Assembly (NCBI GenBank): GCA_000733355.1
Contig: JNVV01000029.1
Coordinates: 135,768-199,767 of the forward strand
DNA: 64,000 nucleotides
Source: Falciphora oryzae
Lineage: Eukaryota; Ascomycota; Sordariomycetes; Magnaporthales; Magnaporthaceae
Direction of reading: 5' to 3'
In this document: one piece after another, positions 54,930 through 64,000 of the stretch
How positions within the stretch are numbered: position 1 is the stretch's first letter
How the letters are laid out: the number at the start of each line of letters is the position of its first letter
Notes under the pieces: model-generated
Told to the model about the DNA's origin: nothing
The model's database searches: none
Seen by the model: only the letters and a program-made list of their open reading frames with translations
Program-made: the position numbers and the translations under genes

Positions 54930-55267
54930 CCCGCGTGGTTCGTATCTTGCCCACCCCGCGGCCGGCTATGACCCCAACTTTGTGATGACGGGCGAGGAGG
55001 ATGTCGACATGGCGCTCGAGCTGACATTCCGGCAGGGCGGCGAGCCGTCGGGCGTCCAGGCCCTCGAGGACGGCACGTTCCGCCTCGTCAAGGGCCAGGG
55101 AGGACACCATCACGTTTGGCAGCGGCAACGGCGCCGGGCCCATCAACGCCGGCGCCGCGGGCGAGCAGTACAGCTGGCACAACGGGAACCTGGTTACCCA
55201 GGGTCAGCGGGTCTATATCACAGGCAGGTCGCCGCTCAACTACACGCTCAGCCTCGAGTTCTCGTGA
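54930..55267 (+). pseudogene. frameshifted fragment of an unidentified protein
   Basis: One frame reads ...AAGYDPNFVMTGEEDVDMALELTF and continues to DGTFRLVKGQGG. After a one-base shift near 55100 a second frame reads DTITFGSGNGAGPINAGAAG ... NLVTQGQRVYITGRSP ... YTLSLEFS and stops at 55267. Third-position G/C is high on both sides, so both were once coding. No start codon with signal peptide is found. Family not recognised. Confidence 0.5.
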
Positions 55268-57369
55268 GTGGAGAACCGGCCGGACTGCGAGGAAGGCTGT
55301 GGTGGCCTTGTACAAACTACACGTGACTGCAGGCTCGACCATACCAACAGGCCCGGTCAGATAACGTTGGCATCACTTGGACTACGCCCCCTACCCACCC
55401 ACGGACAATTCTGGATGAGGAGGTAGTTTGCAACGCAAGGTTTACTGATGCTGCCAGGACCTATCTTCGTGTTTCCTTCCACACACGGGGCGCATGGCAA
55501 CAAGCGACGCTTCACAAACCACACAAGTACCGACATTAGCAAACATGGACCCCCTTTTTCGGATAACTCCGTTCATTCTTGAATGCCGCCAAGAGCTGGT
55601 ACATGACAAAAGGCTAATAGGGTATGTACAAAATGAAGAGAAACCTTCCTGGCCCATTACACCCGCGGGTGCTCGTGTCCTCGTTCGCGTTCTTGTGTCG
55701 CTAAAAGGATACCAAGTACCCGGTCATGTCAGTTGAAACTCGACCGGGTCTCGCACGCACCGTTGCTTGGCAGAGCTTTGGTGTCTCCCGAAGGTGGAGC
55801 GGCGAGGGGGGAGCGTTACCTTTCCGGGCGAGCGCTGCGTGCAGTCTGGCATCACGACATGCGCGCTTCTATGTCGCTGTGCATGGCGGCCGCAACCGGT
55901 TTGGCAACATGTGCCCTCGTGCTCCAGGCCAGGCGGGCTACTGCTTAGTCGAGCCCGACGTGGCGTGGTTGGTCGACGGCGCCGGGGCAGGAGTCCCTGA
56001 GGTGCGGTGTCCCTCCTGCACCTGGCCGATGGTGTTGAAGGGGGAAGAGTGGTTCGGCTCGGCGAGCCAGCGGCTCATGGGATCGGCGGGAGCACTGGCG
56101 CCGTCAGCGGTTTTAGCTGACTGGACGCTTTGCCAACCCTGGGTGCCCCAGGTACGGGCGGCATTTTGCCAAGTGCCCTGGGTGCTGCCGTGGCCGGTCA
56201 TGGCCTAGGCTGCCCGATGGTGTTAAGGTGCTATATTTTCAGCGGGTAGGACTCGTGGTAGGACGATGTTCCCGTCCTGGAAAAGCGGGCGGGGCCTCGG
56301 AGGAGAGATGGTGGGCGGCAGAAGATGAGCCGTGGCACGCTGGCCGTGGTCGATGTCAGTTGGGAGGAGCGGCCTGATCTTTATGGTTCAGAACGTATAT
56401 TGTGCTGCCGGTTCAGACATGTTCAGCCAGTCTACCCAAGTCATGGGTGTGGTTGGGTTTGGGCCGTAAGCCCGGGGGCGGTCGACGCACCCCCGGGACG
56501 GGTCAGGAGGCCGTCCCTCTGCCTGCCGAACACGCACATAACCCGACTTGGGCTGCTCTGTTGGCAACTCCTCCCTGCCAACCATGCCCGCCCTATGCTT
56601 CGCCTCATCTGTACATAGCCTACCAGGACCCTGGCCTTCTACGACCAGCACGAGACGCACCTCGATGCTGGCGCATCGGTGGTGTGCTGTCACCGCGAAC
56701 TGCTGCCCCTCGCAGGCCTGCCGCAGAATGGGTGCCACTGCTTCAGGTCTGCCCAGATATTTTACCCTTGCCCGATCAGGTAAGGGCGCCAGTGGAGCGG
56801 GGATACCTTGGGGGGCAGCGCTCCCACAGCGAATCTCGCACCACTTCCCTGGCCCTCCTCAGGGCTCACTAAAAAATAGATTTTCAGGACAGTAAGTTAT
56901 ATCCCAGTGGCCGTCTCGCGGGACTCCAATTTTCTGCTCTCTTCTCCATCGGCCTAAGCCAGCCTTGGCCTCAGCCTGTCGCGCAAAATGGCCCCCGGCC
57001 TGACCTCGGAACTAACAAATGCCATCCTCGCTCGCAGGCGACGAAAAAGCTGGTTCTCCCGGTAAACGTGGTTCGCCGGATCCAGTCCCATCAGCCGACC
57101 GGACCGAGTCGCGCGAGCCCAAACGAAGGAAGACCCGGAGCCTGCGCCCACAGCCAACCAAGTTAACACACCAGGCTCACGGCGGCGTGTAGGGGGCCGC
57201 GCATCCGAGCCTCCAAACTTCGACGCCGTGCCCCCGGAGCGTAAGAAGCTTTGGCAAAAGGGCAGCCCGGCTCTGGCGCGCCCGCCCGCCTCCGCCTCCC
57301 GTGGGGGCCCATCATAACAATTACACGCGAGGTATACCTAATTAACGATAGCTGATTCTTCTCGCCACA
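55268..57369. other. 2.1 kb without a confident gene
   Basis: Coding-like patches appear but none forms a gene. Near 56630-56770 a plus-strand frame reads FYDQHETHLDAGASVVCC and continues Cys-rich. At 55938-56201 a minus-strand frame reads WGTQGWQSVQSAKTADGASA. They may be relics of different genes. Confidence 0.4.
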
Positions 57370-57645
57370 TTTCCAAAGCCGTCGCAGGAAACTCGGGACA
57401 CCCTCCAGCCTCCGCCACCACCTTCGAGCCTTGGTGGTTCTTGCAACCCCGGCGCCCCCACGCCGATCCGGCCCGGGGCCACCTGCGGCTGTAAGCGCTG
57501 GCGCATGGTCGGCAGCGGCAACAACCGCGACTCCATCGCGAGGCAGTATGGCATTTCCTCTGCCGACTTCCAGCGGTGGAACCCCAACGTCGGGTCGATA
57601 TGCACGGCCTTATGGCTTGGGTATAACGTGTGCGTCGCGGCCTAG
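57370..57645 (+). pseudogene. LysM effector-like gene, copy C (terminal exon only)
   Basis: This matches the last exon of copy A, starting at the same intron end: SCNPGAPTPIRPGATCGCKR, then RQYGISSADFQRWNPNVGS and GLW-like LWLGYNVCVAA before TAG (57643-57645). Unlike copy A it keeps CAG (Gln) where A has TAG. The DNA 3' of the stop (to about 57850) also matches that 3' of copy A. No upstream LysM exons are present, so it is an orphan fragment. Confidence 0.82.
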
Positions 57646-57920
57646 GCGGGTGAGGGTATTATCGGTCTTTTCGTTTTTCCATGTCCAGAGGCGGGACCGC
57701 GAAATCGCCTGCCAATGTCGTAATCGATAGTGAGCAAACGCCGACACTCACCTAATATCTCCTGTACTAATACATCTGCCAGAGCCGAGTAGTACCCGTC
57801 GGTGTTCTTCCTTGTATCCTGCGGGTTTTCGTTATAACGCAAGAGTTCGACGTGCCGGATATTAAACTTCGAGTTAATAGTAGAGGGATATCTGGTGGGT
57901 ATGGAGCACCACTACTCGAC

Positions 57921-58823
57921 AGTCTATACAGTTTGCAAGTCCCCTTCCCTCCTGAACCCCTTTCACATCAACCAACAACATCAGCAAGCTCAACAAGAAA
58001 AGCACGGATACGCGTCCGGGGCTTGCAACCACAGCGAAGCCCTCCCTAATGGGGCAGCCGGCCGAGCCTCATCGGACTCGATGGTCATTCACATAGTCTG
58101 CGGCAGCGGCTGGTGCAACAGCGAGGACCTCTTCGCCGTGGGCGGGCTTCGAACCGGTAGCTTGACCGGCCTCATCAAACGAATGCTGCTGCCAGCTCCC
58201 CCGTGCCCACGCTGCAAGACTCCTGCATCGACCGGGCCAGGTGGCGCCTGCACTTCTACTCCCGGGACCAGCCCGGTGCTGGAGTGGACCCATCTCCCCA
58301 AAACGGCGTCGGCCTGAAGGTCTGGGCCAGGCCAGTTATACCTGGCCAGTCTTGGGCTGGTGACGCCGGCGGGTCGGGCGGTGGCGCGAACAACACTACC
58401 TACCACGACGATCGGCTCGTGGCCAGCAGCAACCGCCGTCGTGGCTTTGAAGGAGGTCCCGGCGAAGCACGGGCTTAAGAAGGAAAAATAGAATAGACTA
58501 CTTCGTTGGCTATTCAACGCAGCCTAGAGAAGGGCCATTAGGAGATGGGTGTCTCGTGTGTATTCAGATCTCGGTTCGGGGGTAAAGTGGCGAGATTTTG
58601 AAGAAAGGTGGGATAGGTAGAGGAAGCGCGTATTTCCTTGTCCCCACGACTTTTGACTTGAGGCGCGCGCACACTCAAACTCTCTGCTTCGATGTGCGGT
58701 TAGTTGGTACGGTAACGGGAAAAGGGGCCATAAAAGAAGCGCATGGAAAGTCTGGTACTGAATTACATAGGAATAGAGTAAAGTGGTGCTGCTTGTAGGG
58801 CAGGGGGAGGAAAGGAGAATGGG
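57921..58823 (-). repeat. large inverted duplication, copy 2 (copy 1 at 39689-40552)
   Basis: Reverse-complement match to 39689-40552. On the plus strand a frame of about 140 codons (from 57898) includes NPFHINQQHQQAQQEKH and IVCGSGWCNSEDLFAVGG, but the corresponding frame in copy 1 is interrupted, so coding status is unproven. Confidence 0.82.
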
Positions 58824-59846
58824 AAGCCTAGGGTTGCATTTTCCCACTTGTCTTATTTAACCAGGCACGAAATCTCGACCCGATATTGAACCGTTCGCTC
58901 GGGTTTGATACCAGAAGAATCTCCGGAGATCCCGGCTGCATACGAGGGTGGCAACGGCCTCGGTTTGAGTTTAATACACCAGAAAGCGCCCGCGGAGGCA
59001 CCATTCCCCGAGCTGGTTTATTTTTATCCGTTACCGTTTGGCGACGACCACCGCAGCTCAGTGGGAGCAGATGTCCGGTCTGCATGGTATCTTTGGTCTG
59101 CTATCCAAAACGGAGCCACACTTCCATCTCGTGAACACAGATAAAAACCGAGAGAAAAGAAGAGGCGGGCGTTTGTACTGCCTCGACCGATCTTTTGTCG
59201 ACCGCGACCAAGTTCCAAGGAAAAAATCACGTCAATCCGGGAGACGAATAAAGGCAGCGGCGTGAATCTATTGAGAATGAACCCAGGTGTATACCAGTCA
59301 TTACCATTTACGTCGAATTTAATTATCTTTTTCCTCGTCAGAAGTCCGTAGCCAATTATCGTCCATCGTAAGAAAAGCACACTTCAAAAGCCCGAATCTC
59401 TCCTGACCGCGATCGTTCATGACGGGACTGGTCGTCGCCTACTAGAGAGAGGACTAACTCCATGGCCGTTTTGTTTGCGGAAAGTGGGAACCCCTGTTTA
59501 TCTTGTGTTTCTGTCCTGTTGGTCCTCGCGACAAGACTCGGGTGATAAAAACCCCAGTCGCCAGAAGATGGGTTGAGATGGGTGAAGGATCGTCACAGCG
59601 ACCGATCCTTCCAGCTGCTTCATCAGGGGGGATGAAACAGATGAAAGCAGCGATAGCTTCATGTCCCACGGTGCAGGGGAAAGACCCGCCCATCCGAACA
59701 AGGTGATCTCCTCTACCCACTTTCCAGATCAGATCAGATCCGGATCAAACCGATACCCGAGACATAATCCATGAGATGTGGATGATGATCAAGACCAGGT
59801 CCCCCGACCTCCGCCCTTCCCCCACGCAAACGCAGCGACGAGCCGT
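58824..59846. other. intergenic DNA before the small secreted protein gene
   Basis: No recognised family. A plus-strand stretch around 58905-59144 (AAYEGGNGLGLSLIHQK ...) is open but too short and featureless to call. The last few hundred bases hold the 3' side of the small secreted protein gene. Confidence 0.4.
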
Positions 59847-60333
59847 TTACAGGTCCTCGCAGTAGTCGATGGTGGTGGTGACAGTGACGGTGGGGGTCGG
59901 GGCAGTGGTGACGGTGCCAGTGATGCCGAAGCAGCTGCAGGCCGAGGAGTAGGCGGGAGCGCCCGAGCACTGGGTGGCGTAGGTGGGCAGGACCGAGGGG
60001 ACAACGGTGGCCTGGCGGATCTCCAGGACGGCGTCGCGCTTGGCAACGATGGTGCCCTCAGCCTCGACGGTGACGGTGACGGTGCTAGAAGGGCGAGTCA
60101 GCATTGTTGTTACTTAGACGAAACGGGTAGGCGGATATCGTAACTTACGTCGCCGGGGGAGTGACGGTGGTCTTCAGGAAGCTGGAGCAGTCGGCCGAGC
60201 GCAGTGAGACGGGAGGGAGGCCGTCACGGGTGCCGGTGATGGCGCGGTTGCAGTTGTTGCCGGCACACTCGCGCTTCTCGATGACGCCGGCAACAGCCAG
60301 GGACACGAGGGATAGGACAGCGGCGACCTTCAT
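59847..60333 (-). CDS. small secreted cysteine-containing protein
   Basis: Predicted minus-strand exons are 60333-60149 and 60084-59847 (64-nt intron, GTAAGT...CTAG, phases match), giving 140 residues. The signal peptide MKVAAVLSLVSLAVAG is followed by a possible Kex2 site (EKR) and ECAGNNCNRAI. The middle is Thr/Val-rich (TTVTPPATTVTVTVEAEG) across the splice junction. The C-terminal half contains PTYATQCSGAPAYSSACSCF, a motif I recognise from many small secreted proteins of ascomycetes, then TPTVTVTTTIDYCEDL. Seven cysteines in all. Possibly a cell-wall or extracellular protein or effector; function unknown. A CT-rich region lies upstream of the start. Confidence 0.85.
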
Positions 60334-63300
60334 TGTGAGTGAGGTTTGGGGCGTTGGCCGAAAGGTGTTCGGTGTGTTGAGATTCCTGTCGAGCGGGATC
60401 TAGCAGATGCGGACCGTGGATCTGAGCTGGGCTGGGGAAGGGAAGAAGGGGAGGAGGAGAGGAGGGACGGGGAAGAGGGTGTGCCTGGCGATATATGTAT
60501 GTACATGATAATGGTGCGTGTACCTGACCCGCCTCTCCCCGTCCCACACCACCCTCCCCTGACCGGCCGTTCAGCCCGAGGGAGGAAGAAGACGACCGAA
60601 GCCCCCGGGACGGGGGCATCCATCGCGTGGGAGCGAAAAGTCTTGGTAGTGGGCGTAGCTCGTGTATCTTCTGGGGGCCTGGACAAGGTTGACTGCAGGT
60701 GTGCGCTGAGGACCTGCCCAAGAAGGGCAAAAGCCAAAGAAAGGGCCCCCACAGCAAATATTGATCCGGGCCGTGTAAGAGGCTGGAGTCGGCTTGGGGC
60801 GCGGTAGTGGTGGTGGTGGTCAGAGGCTGCAGGCGGATTCGGTGAGGCCTTCGTTTGTTGTTTCCTGTGCTGGCCCTGCCCAGCGTGGCAGCGTGCAAGG
60901 GGGAGCCGGCCTGGAAAGTGGAACATTGGGGCAGGGGCCAGCAAATTGCGCAACCACAGCGGGGAATGCAGACTGGCAGCCAGGCAAGGCCAGCCCTCGT
61001 GTGGAGAGACAGACTCGCTTCCTGATGGAATCGACAACGGCCGCCGAGCAGAAAAGCAGAAATCCACCTATGGGAGCGTGCCATGCGTCAACGGGGACCC
61101 CATCCCATCCACTCGGAGATGCGAGCGACACCCGGCTCGATATTTTTGCCATCCGGCAGGGGTTGGCAAAGACGTGAAGGGCGGGGATGCCATGAGGGGG
61201 AAGAAGGGGAAATAAGGACCAAGCCGCTGGTTACTCCTCACGGGCAGGCGACTTCAGCCTGTCAAACGGGCTGCGTTTTTTTCTTCTCTTGGTGGTACCA
61301 AGGAAGCACACAGGTGCCAGTCAGAAGGCGCGATGTGAGTGGCTGGCTTATCATGGGTCCTGGTGCCGAGACTTCTCTTTTTAGCCGTCCGCGTCGGCGA
61401 GCGGGCACGCGCGACTCACCCCTCACCCAGCTTCCGGACAGAGGCAGAGCCGCGGTGGGCTGATGTCGACGCATCCAGCCGAACCCGCCGCCGCCACCAA
61501 GTTGGCGCTATCGAATTACGACTGGAAAGGCGCTTGCTGGCCAGCTGCGTGGTGGTTGTCGTCAGCCCGTCCATGGAATAAACAGCCGTCAAGGCCCGTC
61601 ACGGGATTGCCCAGCACTCCCGTGCGATAAAACTGAGCTGGGCAGAACTGAGACAGCCGCACAAGCAAGGATTCTCATCCATCCACACTGAAAGCCGACA
61701 GCTCCTCAGCTCGGAGAGCGCCTTTCCGAAGCCGCCGGGTGGCTTGCTGGCGGCCCGGTTGTGCGGTACGGGCTCCATCGAAATCTCGGGCTGTTTCTTT
61801 TATTATCCAAGCGACAAATGTTAAAGTTGTTTCTCGTACCTGCGTTTTACTCTATCCGTCCTATTGATGTTTCGTCACACCGTAGCTTCTTGCCTCCACC
61901 AACAGCTAAGCTGCTCTCGTGGTGCATCTTCCGAGGTCGGGCTGGTGTCGCCCAAGAAACAAACACCTGCCTCTCTGTCAACAGTCTCTTGGCGTACCAA
62001 GAAATCCCAGGAGATGGAGCCGCTGGTCGGCAATGGATGCCCATAAAAAAAAAATCCTGGCAAACCAAACAGCATGTTCATTTTCGGAAGGTGCGTTGGA
62101 AAAGAACAAACGGAGCCAGGCCCCTCCCAGCATATCTAATCTGCCAAGGCGACCCCCGGTCCGCCAGCCAGGGATGGATTTGGAGCCGATGCTTTCTGAG
62201 CCTTCCTGATTGCACGTGGTGGCAGGCAACGGGAAGCCCTCTCGCCCAAACATTTGCGAGTCTGGGTTTTGCGCATTGGATGCATGATTAAAATGATGGG
62301 GAATCTTTGGGACAGTGGGAAAGAGAGGAGAGCTCCAGCTCGTCGAGCCCACGTGTTTGTCGCTCGCGAAAACGCAAAGGGGCTCGAGCTTTGCGCAGGA
62401 ACCAAGTTGACGTGCGTCATCCAATGCCGCAGATCGCTTGAAGTAACTCTCCCTCCCGTCTCTCTCTCAGCCTCGTAATTATCGCGTCTTGTCATACGTT
62501 TATATTCAGCCGCTCCCGAGTGGAAATTTGCTTCGGCGTGCCTTTTCCTGATATGTCTGACGACCTCCTGCCAATCGGCAAGTCTTGCACTCCTTGAATC
62601 ACAAGTGCTCCTTGCGCATGGAAGTCCAGCGTGGAAAGGCACGCCCAGGTCGGCGGAGCACATTCGCAATTGGCTTTTGCTAGCGCATTCATGCCTCTTC
62701 GAGATCTGCCTCGGCCAAAAGCCTCTCGCGAGCACGCAACTCCCTAATAGCGCTCTAGCGCTCAAGGAACCGTAATCACAGAGTCGAAAGGCGGGCCCTG
62801 GGAAACTCACATGCTCCAACGCAGACGCGCCAAGCATCGACAATGTCGCGCTGGATCGCGCGTGTGCATGGGCTTGTCACCTTGTCTCTGTCGAGCGCGG
62901 GCCCATCTCCGATAATCACCATTTAACCGCCCCGGATTTCCTGCGACGACCACGCAGCCACGTCGTCAACGAAGCTGCGACAGGGCCGTCGATCCGGCTG
63001 GTCGGATGGAATGCAGACCTCTGGGACATTGCGGGGGACCGAGTCTGAATGCTCCGGTTGCGGTAAGGGCAAAGGGGTAGTCTCAGTCTCGAACAGTGTG
63101 CTCACTAACCCAACATGCGAGCGCTACTCGGCGATCGCTTGCTGGATAGAAAAAAGTCAATTGCGGAATCTCCTGCAGAGAGGTCACGTTGTCGGACTGA
63201 TGGGTCGGCCTGAGCGGCATTGGGCCAAGCGACAAGCTTCGCCGGGCCAGTCTTTGACGTCATGACCTCCCCAAATCTTGAAACGTCGCCAACCACCAAC

Positions 63301-63846
63301 CGGGCCCAGAATCTGCATCTTCCCCAGACTCGATTTGCAGGGTTCTCCAGGCCCCATCAGCCTATCGCCGCCCCTTCAAGGGATCAAGGGATCGAGTAAT
63401 CAGTTCGAATTTTTCTTCCTGTCGAACCGCCCGTGGGGCCACGGCACTTGTTGGGGCTTCCCTTTTGAACCACAAAGCGCGCCAGCCCTGACTTCGCAAA
63501 CGTCACTGGGTGCCCTTAGCCCGCTTTCCCTGGAAGCCCTGATCTCGATGCATCCTTGGACAAAGCTGTCCTTGGATCCTATAACACTCCACCCTATCGC
63601 CGCATACGACTTCTCTCTTCTAGTCGCTTTCGATACAAGATGTCCCATCCCCCCTTTTCGCTCGTCCGCAGCCAAGTCTCTGCGTACAACCCTCCTTGAC
63701 CATATATCCGCATTCTAGAAATCGTCTTGTGAAAACCGCTCCTATTCCCTCGAGTACAGTGCCTCCCCACCGCGACAGTTGAGGCACCCAGAGGAGAGGA
63801 ACAAAGCCATACCACATTAGTTGGCCACACTACACCAGGCAGAAAC
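60334..63846. other. 3.5 kb intergenic region between divergent genes
   Basis: No gene is recognised. Upstream of both the small secreted protein gene (leftwards) and the gene starting at 63847 (rightwards), so it should hold both promoters and leaders. Open frames at 60224-61084 (minus) and 63278-63718 (plus) are low-complexity leader-type sequence. Confidence 0.5.
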
Positions 63847-64000
63847 ATGGGGAGCTCCAAATTCCACACGCTCAGGAAGCTTGTGTATGTTTTCCCTCTC
63901 TTCTTTGCTGCACACCGACTGTCTTAATGGAACCAGTGGACTCTAACACGCTTGAATGAATATAGGAGCCCTGCAAAACACCAGCAGCTCCAAGACGACC
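63847..64000 (+). CDS. 5' end of a gene running out of the window
   Basis: ATG at 63847 opens MGSSKFHTLRKLV. A GTATGT donor at 63885 and an acceptor ATATAG ending at 63965 join in frame to SPAKHQQLQDD up to the window edge. The short first exon, 81-nt intron with normal borders and preceding CT-rich leader support a real gene start. Too little is present to assign a family. Confidence 0.55.

Noticed and set aside
55726..56208. 160-codon plus-strand frame and an overlapping 87-codon minus-strand frame
   Set aside because: Neither shows a known family or signal peptide; I could not decide the coding strand, so no gene was called.
60224..61084. 286-codon minus-strand frame overlapping the small secreted protein start
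   Set aside because: Ser/Pro/Arg-rich leader-type sequence in a different frame from the supported two-exon gene.
63278..63718. 146-codon plus-strand frame
   Set aside because: Lies in CT-rich leader DNA upstream of the better supported start at 63847; no motif.

Overview
The window looks like genomic DNA of a filamentous ascomycete (Pezizomycotina, most likely Sordariomycetes). The genes carry short GT..AG introns (about 50-160 nt), coding DNA is GC-rich with strong third-position G/C, and CT-rich tracts lie upstream of starts. Secreted proteins have fungal signal peptides, and HET, LysM, subgroup-C chitinase, DUF6594 and AA11 families occur together. No bacterial or organellar genes and no CRISPR array are seen. 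An assembly gap of Ns lies at 40711-40938. I cannot name the species.

Layout. (1) 1-12.3 kb is core-like: a six-exon ataxin-2/Pbp1 gene (2030-6151), a 4.7 kb gene desert, and an AA11 lytic polysaccharide monooxygenase (10819-12297). (2) About 13.8-58.8 kb is a repeat- and pseudogene-rich accessory block. It holds a broken AAA+ ATPase, two HET-domain genes, a LINE relic, a broken S10 carboxypeptidase, a secreted protein with two near-identical 69-residue repeats and dibasic sites, broken LysM genes in three places, two paralogous 250-residue proteins of unknown function, a double retropepsin-like gene divergent from a DUF6594 membrane protein, an unknown 292-residue gene, a decayed FHA-kinase, and a divergent LysM/GH18 chitinase pair. 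(3) 59-64 kb returns to simple sequence: a small two-exon cysteine-containing secreted protein and the first two exons of a gene leaving the window.

How it fits together. Several genes concern chitin: the AA11 LPMO (oxidative cleavage), the CBM18-GH18 chitinase (hydrolysis) and the LysM proteins (chitin-oligomer binding). The intact LysM gene and the chitinase share a 633 bp divergent promoter, an arrangement known for fungal subgroup-C chitinases. HET genes, and possibly the AAA and kinase relics, belong to fungal nonself-recognition and signalling repertoires. The LysM plus 250-residue-protein module occurs twice in opposite orientation, with a third LysM terminal exon elsewhere, and a separate repeat of about 0.9 kb occurs inverted at 39.7 and 57.9 kb. 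The centre of the window has therefore been shaped by segmental duplication followed by decay. Many intron joins given here were derived by matching reading phase across GT/AG sites and family conservation; they are predictions without transcript data.
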